From NCBI GenBank assembly GCA_963971305.1, contig OZ020303.1, positions 65,472,867 to 65,536,866 on the forward strand: a stretch of 64,000 nt of DNA, read 5' to 3'. Position 1 is the stretch's first letter, and every line of letters begins with the position of its first letter. Shown piece by piece: positions 48,301-60,300 of the stretch. Below the pieces are notes generated by a model. That model ran no database searches, had not been told where the DNA came from, and was given only the letters and a program-made list of their open reading frames with translations. This stretch comes from Arcuatula senhousia (lineage: Eukaryota > Mollusca > Bivalvia > Mytilida > Mytilidae). A program made the position numbers and the translations under genes.

Positions 48301-51300
48301 AGATTTTAATGTACACATGTACATGTGATTAAAAAAATGTTAGATTGTTAACTGTATCTACTTGTTTACTGAAGTTACACATGTTATAGATTAAAATGAG
48401 AATTAACATTAACTGTTACTGATCTGTTTAGTATTATTTGCATCATAAAAACAATTTAATCATTCCTTAACCCAGAAGCTACGTGAGACTTGAAAAGTCA
48501 TTAACTTTTTTCATATTTTATTTTCTGTAGCATATTGAAGATAAATCTTTCAACAAAGTATGTAAGACATTCAAGGTTTTCAAGACATACTTGATACCTT
48601 ACAGAGAAATGTTCCCTGATGCTACAGAAAAGGACTACATGACAAAGTGGGTATAATGTACAACATACATGTAAAATGATACACTAAAATCTAAATTATT
48701 ATACCCCGCGCTACAGAATTTTGAATGGTATTAATTTTTTGACAGGTCAGCCCGGGTGTCCATCTATCATTACTTTCTTATTAACGCAAATTCTCTGAAA
48801 CCAATTAACCAATTTCATAGGACTTGTAGATGTGTAAACTGCTGAATCAACAAATTTTGTAGGTGTTGCTGGGCTAAGAAATATTAATTTAAGTGGAATA
48901 TGTCCACATGGGTTAATCTAAAGCTTGCTCACTTGGTCACTTGAGTTCTGTATTTTATAAAATTGCAATATTTAGGTTAGTGAGGACACCTTACCCCGAA
49001 AATAATGCCAAATTTAAAATGTCCAATTTTTTGATATATTAGTATTAGGTATACACTTCATCTTGTGTAAAAATATTGGACCCCCTTTCCAGGCTTATTT
49101 TCGCAAAATTTAGGCGTAAAGTTTTCCCTAACTACAATGGATTATATGGGAAATGCCAAATAATTTGCATAAATCTTGTCGCAGAAAAAATCTACAAATT
49201 TAAAATTTATTTTTATTTGATAAAAATGAATAAAATACAATATATTTTGAAATAAAACAATAAAAACTGGGGGTCACCAGCTTATTTTTCTTTCTACAAT
49301 ACAAATTGTAATTTTGGGGTCATTTTTCAAGTGGATTATCTTCCTTCTGTTATTTGAAAATTATATTTATGAAGGAATGGTTGATGTATTTGTGTAAAAA
49401 ATAATTAATTTTGATTTATTTTTATGAAATGAAACTATTAAACACAAGTTTTAAGGTATTTGTGACATTTGCACTTGTTTTTTTTTTTGCATTTTTAGTT
49501 GTTTTTTGTCACATGACAGGTGTCCTCTCTAACCTTAAATAAAACAAAGCAAAGTGACAGAGCTTCAATTGCTATTCTTCATTAACAAGGAGTTGGTTAA
49601 TATCATATATTGATTTACTTTATAGAAACAAGACCACAGAGAAACAACTCCGAGTTCTAGAATGTTCCAGAATGCCAAACCCCTCTAATGATGAAGAATC
49701 AGATGAGGAAGTAGAGGAGTCAAGCCAGGAAGAGGAGGAAAGTACAACTAGAGGTAGAAAATTATCCCTTAGATATAGTGATGTATATTGATGTTTTTGG
49801 GGAGTTTGGTTGTAATTTGTGTTTTCTGTATGTTGTGTGGTTTAATTTGTTCTTGTAATGATTTTATGTATACCAATGTTATGTTGACTTGCCCTTTTGT
49901 ATTTTTGACATTTGATCTCCCATTGGTTCATGTGTCTTTGGTTTGTCATGAGAATGACATGCAAAAAAAATTTATAGGACTTTTTTGTCTGTCACATCTT
50001 AGGTGGTGGTCTTTGCATATAAGCACATGTCTCTAAAAATTGTCTGATAGTTATGAAATTTTGCATGATAATTTAAAAGCATATCAAGATAAAAAAATGG
50101 CAACAAAAACTGCAATTTAAATAAATGTCAAGCCGACCTTCAGTGTCTCAAAAGACACATTTGCATGTTAACATTTGCATTTGTCGCCATGTGAAACCAA
50201 GACAATTATGCAGGGAAAAATCACACAGAACTGTCTGCACAACTTATCTGCGATCATCAACCAAAACTCCCTTAAGTGGGTCCTTGGAAGGATATACACT
50301 TAAAATGAACAGCATAAACAAGCTTTAGAAGGGAAGGCTTTTAAATATATCTATATATTGTAGATTTAAGGCCTTACACCTACATCTATGAAAGGCCCAT
50401 GCTATACCAAGGACTAAGGGCTGTGGAGTCTGCAGGGCCCCAGGGTGTTAACAGGGCTGAACTGACAAAGATGATGGACCTGGACTATTATGATGGGCGG
50501 GCCATGTGTAAAGCCTTGGTCCGGTCAGGAAATGTCATTGATGTTGTGGTGGACCTTGGTAAAGTCAAGAGAATACAGTAAGTCTGAACTTTAATATGAG
50601 AGGAATGTGTAAGAAGAAAGTAAAGAAAATAAGAACATGTCAGTCAATTGAATATCAACATCCAAAACTTCATGTACATAAATACAAATAGATGTAAATG
50701 AAATGTTGGATAATTGCATCTGAAAAAGACATCAATTAAACAATGGGAATTTAAAATCTTTGATAAATCAGTAAATTTTGTGTATTGTGTATTTAGAAAG
50801 GAAGGTGAAATAAATGTACACACAAAATACATAAAACAGAGGCAACTTTTAAATGTCTGGAATAAAAATTTACTCTCAGTTTCAATTAAAACTAGTAGTC
50901 TCTTATTATCCTTGAAGTGTCTTAGTGTTGAAATATATTTTCAGTTTATAGTCATTAGTGTTAAATTTACTGTCATATTTAATTGAAATTTGAATTGATA
51001 CCTGTGATAAGTAATCTGATCTTAAAAATAATTTCCTCTATTGGATAGATATATAGCCAAGAAATACAAAGATGAGAGTAATGTATTGAAGGAGTACTAC
51101 ACTGAGCAGGATAAGTATATGGAGCTGATCAAAGACGAACCACTGGATGATTTCAATGAAACAGGTAGTTTTGATATCGTTTTCCTAAAGTATAAAAGTA
51201 GCGCCTTCCAAACTTAAAAAAATGTTTTTTTTTCAAAATTCATTATCTTGTTTTTACAGAAACTAATTGTGTTTATTGTTCATAATATTACATCTAAGGG

Positions 51301-54300
51301 ATACTGGTATACTCAGTTATCCAAAGCTTATATTCAGAGCAAATTTTAGTCAGTATGCACTAATGGTACTCCTTATGAAACAACAGGTTACAAGAAATAG
51401 AAGAAATACACCAATTTGTCTGGATCAGTTATACTGAATTAAGCCTAATTTTGATTTCACAGAGGTAATAATAGTGAGGATCACAAAGGTTCTCAAGACA
51501 CATCTCATAATTCATTACTTTTGAGTTCACATTGAAGATTTCTTCACATTTTGTTTATTCCTTTTGCTTTTTTAAAGGAATACCACAAACTGAATCTCGT
51601 GCAACTGAAATCATGGAAACTGACACACCAGTCATCAAAACAGAAGCTGTAGTGGAGGTCATAAATGAGGTCATGGCAGGTCTATTGGGGGAATCCCAAG
51701 AGAGAATCCCAGAGGGAACCCCAGAAGCTGTCTCCACCAATGATAACCCTCAAGAGGATATGGAGGGCCCTACTGTGGTTTCCCAGGATCAGGAACCCTC
51801 CATGGAGGATAATTTGATGGAGGAGGTAACAGAACAGTCCCTGGATGCCTCCTTTGACCAGTCATTTATGTCAGACAAATCTATCCCACCAAGTATGAGG
51901 AGGAGGTCTCAGAGAAGAGGTATGTAAGCTTAACTTCTCAAATGTTAGGTTCCAATTTAGGCTGTTTTTGGATGTCCTACTATGGGAAGATAGAAGCAAT
52001 GGTGTACCAGCGGGACAATCATATACAATACTTTATAAGTTGTTTTTTTGCGGGTATCTAATTTTCGCTTTTTTGGCTGTACTTGGCAAATCGTGAAAAT
52101 GTAAACCTGTGAAAATTAAATCTGGTAAATAGTATATGTAAAGTATATATTGGCATAACAGTAATCGCTAAAATTGAATTCTGCGAAAAAAAGATCGCTT
52201 ATTATTTAAGATATCTGCAAAATTTAGCTCCCGGGAAAAAAACAACTCATACTGTAATCACCCTAGTTGGTGAGTGACCGAGATGCTTCTTTCCTGAGAA
52301 AGTAAGGTCACCCAAGGGCTACCTTACTTTTGAGGTTGATAACTCAACTGCGAATATTAATAGTAAACATTTAAACAGTAAAAACATCTGATTTATTAAG
52401 ATGTCATGTGGAAAATATCATGAGCAAGTGACCTTACCATGCTATCCAATGGTTACCGGTTGACCTAGTGAAATATCACATGTCACATGGCGTTGTCTCT
52501 GCGAATCACAATAAAGATCTAAATGAGTAATATAATATAATGTAATAAACAATAGGCAACATAAAATCAAGTCAAATTAAGAAAAATCCTACAAATGTAA
52601 ATGACTTCCAGTTTAACAAGCATATTAAAATCCATGAAATTAAGATTCTTTTTGCAATTCCATGAAAACTGATGTCAATGAAGATAAGTACTTTCTCTGT
52701 CCTTTTGACCCTTTTCCCCTTAGGTTATTTAGATGAATACATGTTTTGAATTGATCCAACAGTAGCATGATGTAATTTGTAGCTTGACATAAAAAATACA
52801 ACAAAATGAATAAAAAACGAAGAAAAAAAATAGTTTGAAGATCATTCTTGGTCGGTATGTTCTATGAATCGCCTTTGCATGGATATAATAAGTTTATTAT
52901 TTATTTTTTTCAATAGAAACCATACTAACAGGAAAACATTTCAAGAGATTAAGCTGGATATTAGAGGCAGTGAGAGAAGCCAAACTTATAGAAAATGTTT
53001 TCCATCTGATGAGGGTGAGTAGTGTTTCTAATCAGTAAATAGAATATAAATTTGTTTTTGTAGATGCATTATGATGGAATGTAATTGAAGTTTTGGGACA
53101 CATTTTTTCCTAGTTTCATCCATGTCCTTTATGTTATACCCCTTTAAGGCGTATCTATAGATTTTTTTCAAGGAAACATATAAACAGAGTTCTCAGAGAA
53201 AACCTTCACTATTAGAAAAGTATAATCCATCTTATAGATACTTGATTACATTAACAGTTTTGATGCCACTCATGCCTTTGCTGATCTGGGTTATAACTTA
53301 CATAAATACACATGCAGTACATGTAGTGCCTTATTCTAGATCTTTGTCTTCTTTCAGAATTTACGAGCAAAAGAGAAGGCTGATGGTAGTGCCTTTATGA
53401 TAGACAAGAAGACATTGAATACTTTATTGGCCATCTTAGTCAACCAGGGCAAAATAAGGTGTATCAAAACAGTCATAGGCATGGGAGATAATACAAAACT
53501 GGTATGTCAAATTGTGTTTAGACAATTTTGTTAGGTGTTGCACCCATCATGTCAATTTAGAAGTTTAAGAACCTTTTTTAATGGGATTTACCATTAAAAA
53601 ATGGCAATGACAAAAGTGGAAAAAATCTAATAAAAATAAAATGGTAGGCTGAATTAGAAATGAGTTGTTGGAATTTAATTATGTTGCACATTACAATAAA
53701 TTTTCTTTTCAACTAATTTTCATTACACACATTGTACTTGCTTTATGAGGAAAATGCATTAAGGCATCATAACTGATTTTAAAATACTAACAGAAATAAC
53801 AATAAAGAGTAACTTAACCTTCCTGTTCCTCAAGTTTACAGCAAAAAACATTGGTACAATTGAACCTGTTTAATTCAAGTGCTTGTCAATACTGATCAAA
53901 TAATTTTGTCCATAAAGGAATCGATTTACACAGGTTTTAGTGATTAAAGTCATGATAAATTGTTGATCTATTATAAATAGCTGCAGTTTTACTGTGATCT
54001 CAGCATACAGCCTACAGACAGAATTGTAAAAAGTGCAATAGAACAAGCCAAATTGAAAGCTTTCAGTGTGTCTAAAGAAAGCTTGAAAACAGTGAACAAA
54101 ACAGAATCACCAGCAGGCAAAAAGGTAAATAAAAATAACTAACAACTATATGTGGTGTTTTTCTTCATTAAAATCTACATACTTCTTAAGAAAGAGGTTT
54201 AATGCTTTTTAGCTCACCTGATCCGAAGGGTCATGTGAGCTATTGCCATCACTTTGCGTCCGTCGTCCGTCCGTCGTCTGTCATCTGTGGTCCGTTAGCT

Positions 54301-57300
54301 TTTTCAAACATCTTCTTCTCTGAAACTGCTTGGCCAAATGCAGCCAAACTTGATTTGGTTGTTCCTTAGGGTATTGTGCAAAAAGTTTGCGTTGGGATTT
54401 TTGATACGTCAAAAAACATGGCCGCTGTTACTAAACATAGAACAGGGGGGTCAAATACAGTTTTTTGCAAATAACTCAAAAACGGTGACAGATATCAAAA
54501 TTCTGGCATAAGGTATAAGTGATCAGCACCTCAAGATCTACCAGCCCTGAAATTTTCAAGAAGATCCAACAACCGATGCAGGAGTAATTGCTCTTTTTCT
54601 GGATTTTTTCAAAATTTTGCACTTATTTAGCCCTTTATCTTAAAAACTATACAAGATATTTTAAAAATTCTAATTGCATATGATTAAGCACATTAAGATC
54701 TACATTTCATGTAATTAGGTCAAAGCTGTGGAACCATTTCTTTTAGGAGTTACGGTCCTTAAAGCGTCAAAATTTACCATTTTTCATTACTTTTCCCTGA
54801 ATTTCAAAGATTAACTTGTCTGACACCATACATCTAACTTCAACCAAACTTGGCACAGTTAATAAATAGCATAACTGCTACAAGTGCATCGTTCAGATTT
54901 TTAATTCGTCAAAAGATATGGCCGCCATGGCTAAAAATAGAACATAGGTGTAAATTGCAGTTTTTTGCTAATAACTCAAAAATGGTAACAGATATCAAAA
55001 TTCTGATTGGAGACAAAAGTGATCAGCATCTCAAGATCTACCTGCTCTGAAAGTTTCAAGAAGATCCAACAATTGATGTAGGAGTTATTGCCCTTTTTCT
55101 TGATTTTTTCAAAATTTTTCACTTATTTAGCCATATATCTTGAAAACTATTCAAGATATTTCAAAAATTTAAATTGCATATGATTAAACACATCAAGATC
55201 TACATTTCATGTATTTAGGTCAAAGCTGTAGGACCATTTCTATTAGGAGTTATTGTCCTTAAAACAACAAAATTTACCATTTGTTACTTTTCCCCTGAAT
55301 TTCAAAGATTAACTTGTCTGACACCGTAAGACCAATTGCATCTTAACTTGGCACACTTGTTTGATAGCTTATATGCTACAACTCTGTCGTTCATATTTTT
55401 GATTCATTAAAAAATCTGCCATGGCTAAAAATAGAACATAGGGCGTAAATTTCATTTTTTTGCTAATAACTCAAAAAATGGTTTCAGATATCAAAATTGT
55501 GCAAAAATCGAAAGTGATCAGCATATTAAGTACCTGTCCTGAAATTTAGGAAAAGATCTGACTGCTGATGTGGGAGTTATTGCCCTTTTTCAATTTTTTT
55601 CTAAATTAAATAACTTGAAAACTAACCAAATTATTTCAGAAATTTAAATCGCATATGGTTAAGCACAATAATATCTACAAAACATATGTATCTGTGTAGT
55701 TCAGGTGAGCGATTCAGGCTCCTGGGAGCCCTTTGTTAGGCTGATAAAAAGCATAGGAATTGAGAAGCTGAAATGGAATTAAAATCATTGTGAAAATATT
55801 TGCTTAAGACTTCATTCCATGTTATTATGTTTTAAATTGCTAGCTGTTACATAAAGACATAGTTGTTATTATCCCCGCGCTAGTGAAAGCACGGGGATAA
55901 TGTTTTGCTGTTTGATGTACAGATGTACGTTTGTATGGCATTAATGTCCAGGATAATCTCAGTAACCACTGGGAGTAGAAAGATGAAACTTGGGTCATTG
56001 ATTGCATTGTGGGTGGGGACTGTGCCGAAGGTTCGGAATTTTGATATTGCCCCTAGGGGCTGGGCTGCATAGGTAGCCTAAGGGCACATTATTCCTTTCG
56101 TCACGCAACTCCTCCCATGTTATTTGGAATACAGAACTGAAACTTGGCTCAGTAGTTGCACTATGGATGTAGATTTTGCCGAAGGTTTCGGAATTTTGAT
56201 ATGGCCCCTAGGGGCTGGGCTGCATAGGTAGCCTAAGGGCACATTATTCCTTTATCATGCAACTCCTCCCAGGTTATTTGGAATACAGAACTGAAACTTG
56301 GCTCAGTAGTTGCACTATGGATGTACATTCTGCCAAAGGTTTTGGAATTTTGATATGGCCCCTAGGGGCTGGGCTGCATAGGTAGCCTAAGGGCACATTA
56401 TTCCTGCGTCACGCAACTGCTCCCAGGTTATTTTGAATACAGAACTGAAACTTGGCTCAGTAGTTGCACTATGGATGTAGATTCTGCCAAAGGTTTCCGA
56501 ATTTTGACATGGCCCGTAGGGGCTGGGCTGCATAGGTAGCCTAAGGGCACATTATTCTTCGTCACCCAACTCCTCCCAGGCTATTTGGAATACAGAACTG
56601 AAACTTGGCTAAGTAGTTGCACTATGGATGTAGATTCTGCCGAAGGTTTCGGAATTTTGATATGGCCCCTAGGGGCTGGGCTGCATAGGTAGCCTAAGGG
56701 CACATTATTCCTTCGTCGCGCAACTCCTCCAAGTAATTTGGAATATGGAACTGAAACTTGGCTCAGTGGTTGCACTATGTATGTAGATTCTGCCGAAGGA
56801 TTTAGAATTTTGATATGGCCCCTAGGAGCTCGGCTAAATAGGAAGCGAAAGGGCACATTATTCTTTCGTCACGCAACTCCTCCCAGGTTATTTTGAATAT
56901 GGAACTGAAACTTAGCTCAGTAGTTGCACTATGGATGTAGATTCTGCTGAAGGTTTTGGAATTTTGATAATGCCCTTAGGGGCTGGGCTGCATAGGTAGC
57001 CTAAGGGCACATTTTTCCTTTGTCATGCATAATTCTTTACATTACTATCACTCCTACTACCAGGGAAAAGTCTTATTTTAATACATATACATTTTATAGT
57101 ACTAGTAATGCTCATTATAGTCATAGTTTATTTCTTTAAATTATTTGCCCTTATACTATTAAACACCAGTGTAGCGCGGGGATATGCAGCGTGGCTGCTT
57201 CGACTAGTTATATTTTTGACATTTGGATGAATCTTTCCTTAAAATGAACTGTGATGTACTGTAAACATACTTTTTATAGCGGGTACTTATTTTCACGGAT

Positions 57301-60300
57301 TTACGGTTTCAACCAAGTTAACGGGTACTTAATTTCACGTTTTTCTACTCATTTATCTATTCATTTCATACATATTACTTCATTTCATGGGTATTTGTTT
57401 TCGTTAAAAATACTTGACTGCGAAATCTGTGAAAATGTATACCTCGCGAAAATAAGTACACTTACAGTATTTATAAGATTTGAATTCTTGTCATATCTAT
57501 TTTAAGGATCTTCTCAAAAGTCTCCCAGAGAGTGCCAGAGAAAGTATAGCTAAACTCCATGAGTTTAAAAGTAAACTGAAGTCTACAGATATGGTCTATG
57601 ACAAGGTAACATTTTTAAATAACAAAACTTAATGAGATCAACATTAGCTAGAATAAAGTAATCTGAATTTTTGAAAAGGGTCCTTAGTGGCCAAGTGGTT
57701 TGTTGTGATGGTTAAATACAACACTATTGACTACTATTTAAGTTCATCTCAGGTTGTTGGACTAGTCAAACAGGACATGCACACTGGTATGAAGTTAGGT
57801 TTGTCAGTTACCTGCCCAAGGTGAATAGTTTCTTCTTGGTTTCTGTCTTAGAATTTTTTGTTCTGAAATTGATGGATTCATATATCATGTACTGTGGATT
57901 CATTTATTTTCGTGGGTACCAATTTTCATGGTTTGTTAAAAAAGGATCAGTTCGTGGATTCTTAATTTCATGGTTCTGATGTCTCCAGCATACAGATCAA
58001 TGTTAAATTTCCTTTTTCGTTGGGTCTCTAATTTCGTGGATGAAGGCTACCCACAAAAACCACGAAAATTGATACCCCACGAATAATTATGAAACCACAG
58101 TATATGTATTTTTATGTCGCCTGCAGTGTGTTGCAAAGCGACAAATAGAAGTCACTTTAACATTATTCGTCGTCTTGTGTCATCCTGCTTTGTCCAGCAT
58201 CCTGCAATGTCACAAAAATTTCCGTCGCAGTTTTCCGGGCAACTACATGATATAAGCCTCTTGATATTGGCATGTAGCTTCCTTCAATTGTACTTTATAG
58301 TTTAAAGCGATTTTATTGCTGTCACTTATCTACTTCCTGTTTACCAAATATTTGAAGACGCAGGCAACATATGTCTTCCATGTATACTGCCATTTTAGTT
58401 TTGTATGAATTTGATGGAACTGTTCCTTTATTAATATAAATTGTTTTCCTCAGAAATGTGCTAAATCTTATGGATACAAAGCTAAGATGCAGAGAGCTAG
58501 AATTGTTCACCAGTTATTGTGGTATCTTATTTATGGTTATCAAGGCAAGAAAGAAAAAGACAACAATAATGATACACAACAGGTTTGTTTTGATTGTACT
58601 AGAATGTAAAGGAACTTTTGTACTATATTGATCACATTTTTTCTTGACTGTTTTTTTTTCCAGATTTTGTTCTTTAACTTTTTGGCTATATTATACTATA
58701 AATGGAAAATAGTAGGTGGGTGGTAAAAAATTTTGAAACAGTTTTATCAGCAACTACCAATCACAGCCATTGTGGTTTTTCTAAATATGCTGCTTGTTAT
58801 ATGAGCTTCGTCACATACACTTATTCCAAATCTCATTATTTCTCTATTGTAAAAGTTGAAAAGTTATTGTCCCATGTTATTCAATAACTTGGTTAAGACA
58901 GTATTAGATTTCAATAATAATAATACTATAAGTGTTTATGAAACTTAATGAGGATATAATTCTTATGAAAATCCCACATGCAAATTTTTGCACTTGAAAT
59001 CTCAATATCTATTTTGAAATGTTGATTTAGCTCTGATTAAGTTTACAGTGGTTAGATATAAAAAATATTTTGGGTTGTGACTTGGTGTTAATTTGTTAGA
59101 ATAGCACTGTTAAAGTAAAATTAATACAATAACCTTAATCTAAATATTTGCAGGGAGCAAGTACATCAAAAGAGAAAAACAAGACACCTCCAGTCTACTT
59201 GGATGAAATGACATGGAAGAGATACCTAGCTCCTTTACCAGAACATAGGGGTAAAGAAAGAAGATTAAACTTACTTCTTCATCAAAGTTTGAGCAAATGC
59301 ATTGTTTGCTCAACTTTTTTACACTGTTTAAACATTTCAAATAAGCCAAAATGATGTTGTAAAAGAGTGAAACATTAAAATCAATTTAAATTATCAAAAG
59401 ATTTTTGCTGGATTTCACAGAGTGAAAAATCAAGGTTATAGAATGGTGAATGTCACAGGGAAGAACGGGCAGGAAAGAAATTTTCGTAACAGTTTTCTCA
59501 GCAACGACTTATCAAAGCCACTTATTATTAGGTCACCTGGCCAAAGGTCATGTGAGCTTATGCCATCACTATGCATCCATTAACAATTTCAAAAATCTTC
59601 TCCTCTGAAACCACTAAACCAATTTAACTGAAACTTTGCTGAAATGGTATGCGACATGTTGGCAACAAACAATCCTGATTTTAAAATGATTCGATAAAAA
59701 CATGGGCACTGTTACTGAAAAAACGAACATAGGGTAAAACCACTTAAAATGGCTTATAAACTCAGCAACCATAACAGATAGAAAAAATCTGAAGGAACTT
59801 AAGCTCTTCAGAATCAAAAGCTCTACAAAAGTCTCCATTGGGTCGAAGTTGTCAGATGACCCCTTACAGGGGTACAGCCCCTTAAAGGCAAAAAATTATG
59901 TTTTTGGCTTATAGAATGAAAACTATTGCAGATAAAGAAAAGTTGCTGCTTGCTTAAATGTTCAGCTCATTTAGCTCTACAAAAGTCGACATAAGGTCAA
60001 AGTTGTCAGATGACCCCTTATAGGGGTTACATCCCCTTAAAGGTGAAAAATAGCGTTTTTTTTCGTGTTTTTGGCCTATAGAAGAAAAACTATTGCAGAT
60101 AGAGAAAAGCTTTTTCTTGCTTAAACATTCAGCTCATTTAGTTGACACCAAGACCATTTGAGTGATTCAGGCTCCTGGGAGCTTCTCGTTTTGTATATAG
60201 CATCAAGGTGGGGTCCCATAACATGGGATTCGATTTCAGGTCTGTTGCTCACCTACTTCTTGTTTAATGAAATTTTTTTACGTTGATAGATTTTTAAACT

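Noticed and set aside
48641..48652. Alternative donor GTATAA for GTF3C1 exon 7 (adding W)
   Set aside because: It would shift the next exon into a frame that stops after about 20 codons; the GTGGGT donor keeps the family sequence.
56581..56856. Minus-strand 91-codon frame with internal repeats
   Set aside because: It is the reverse of HINE core units.
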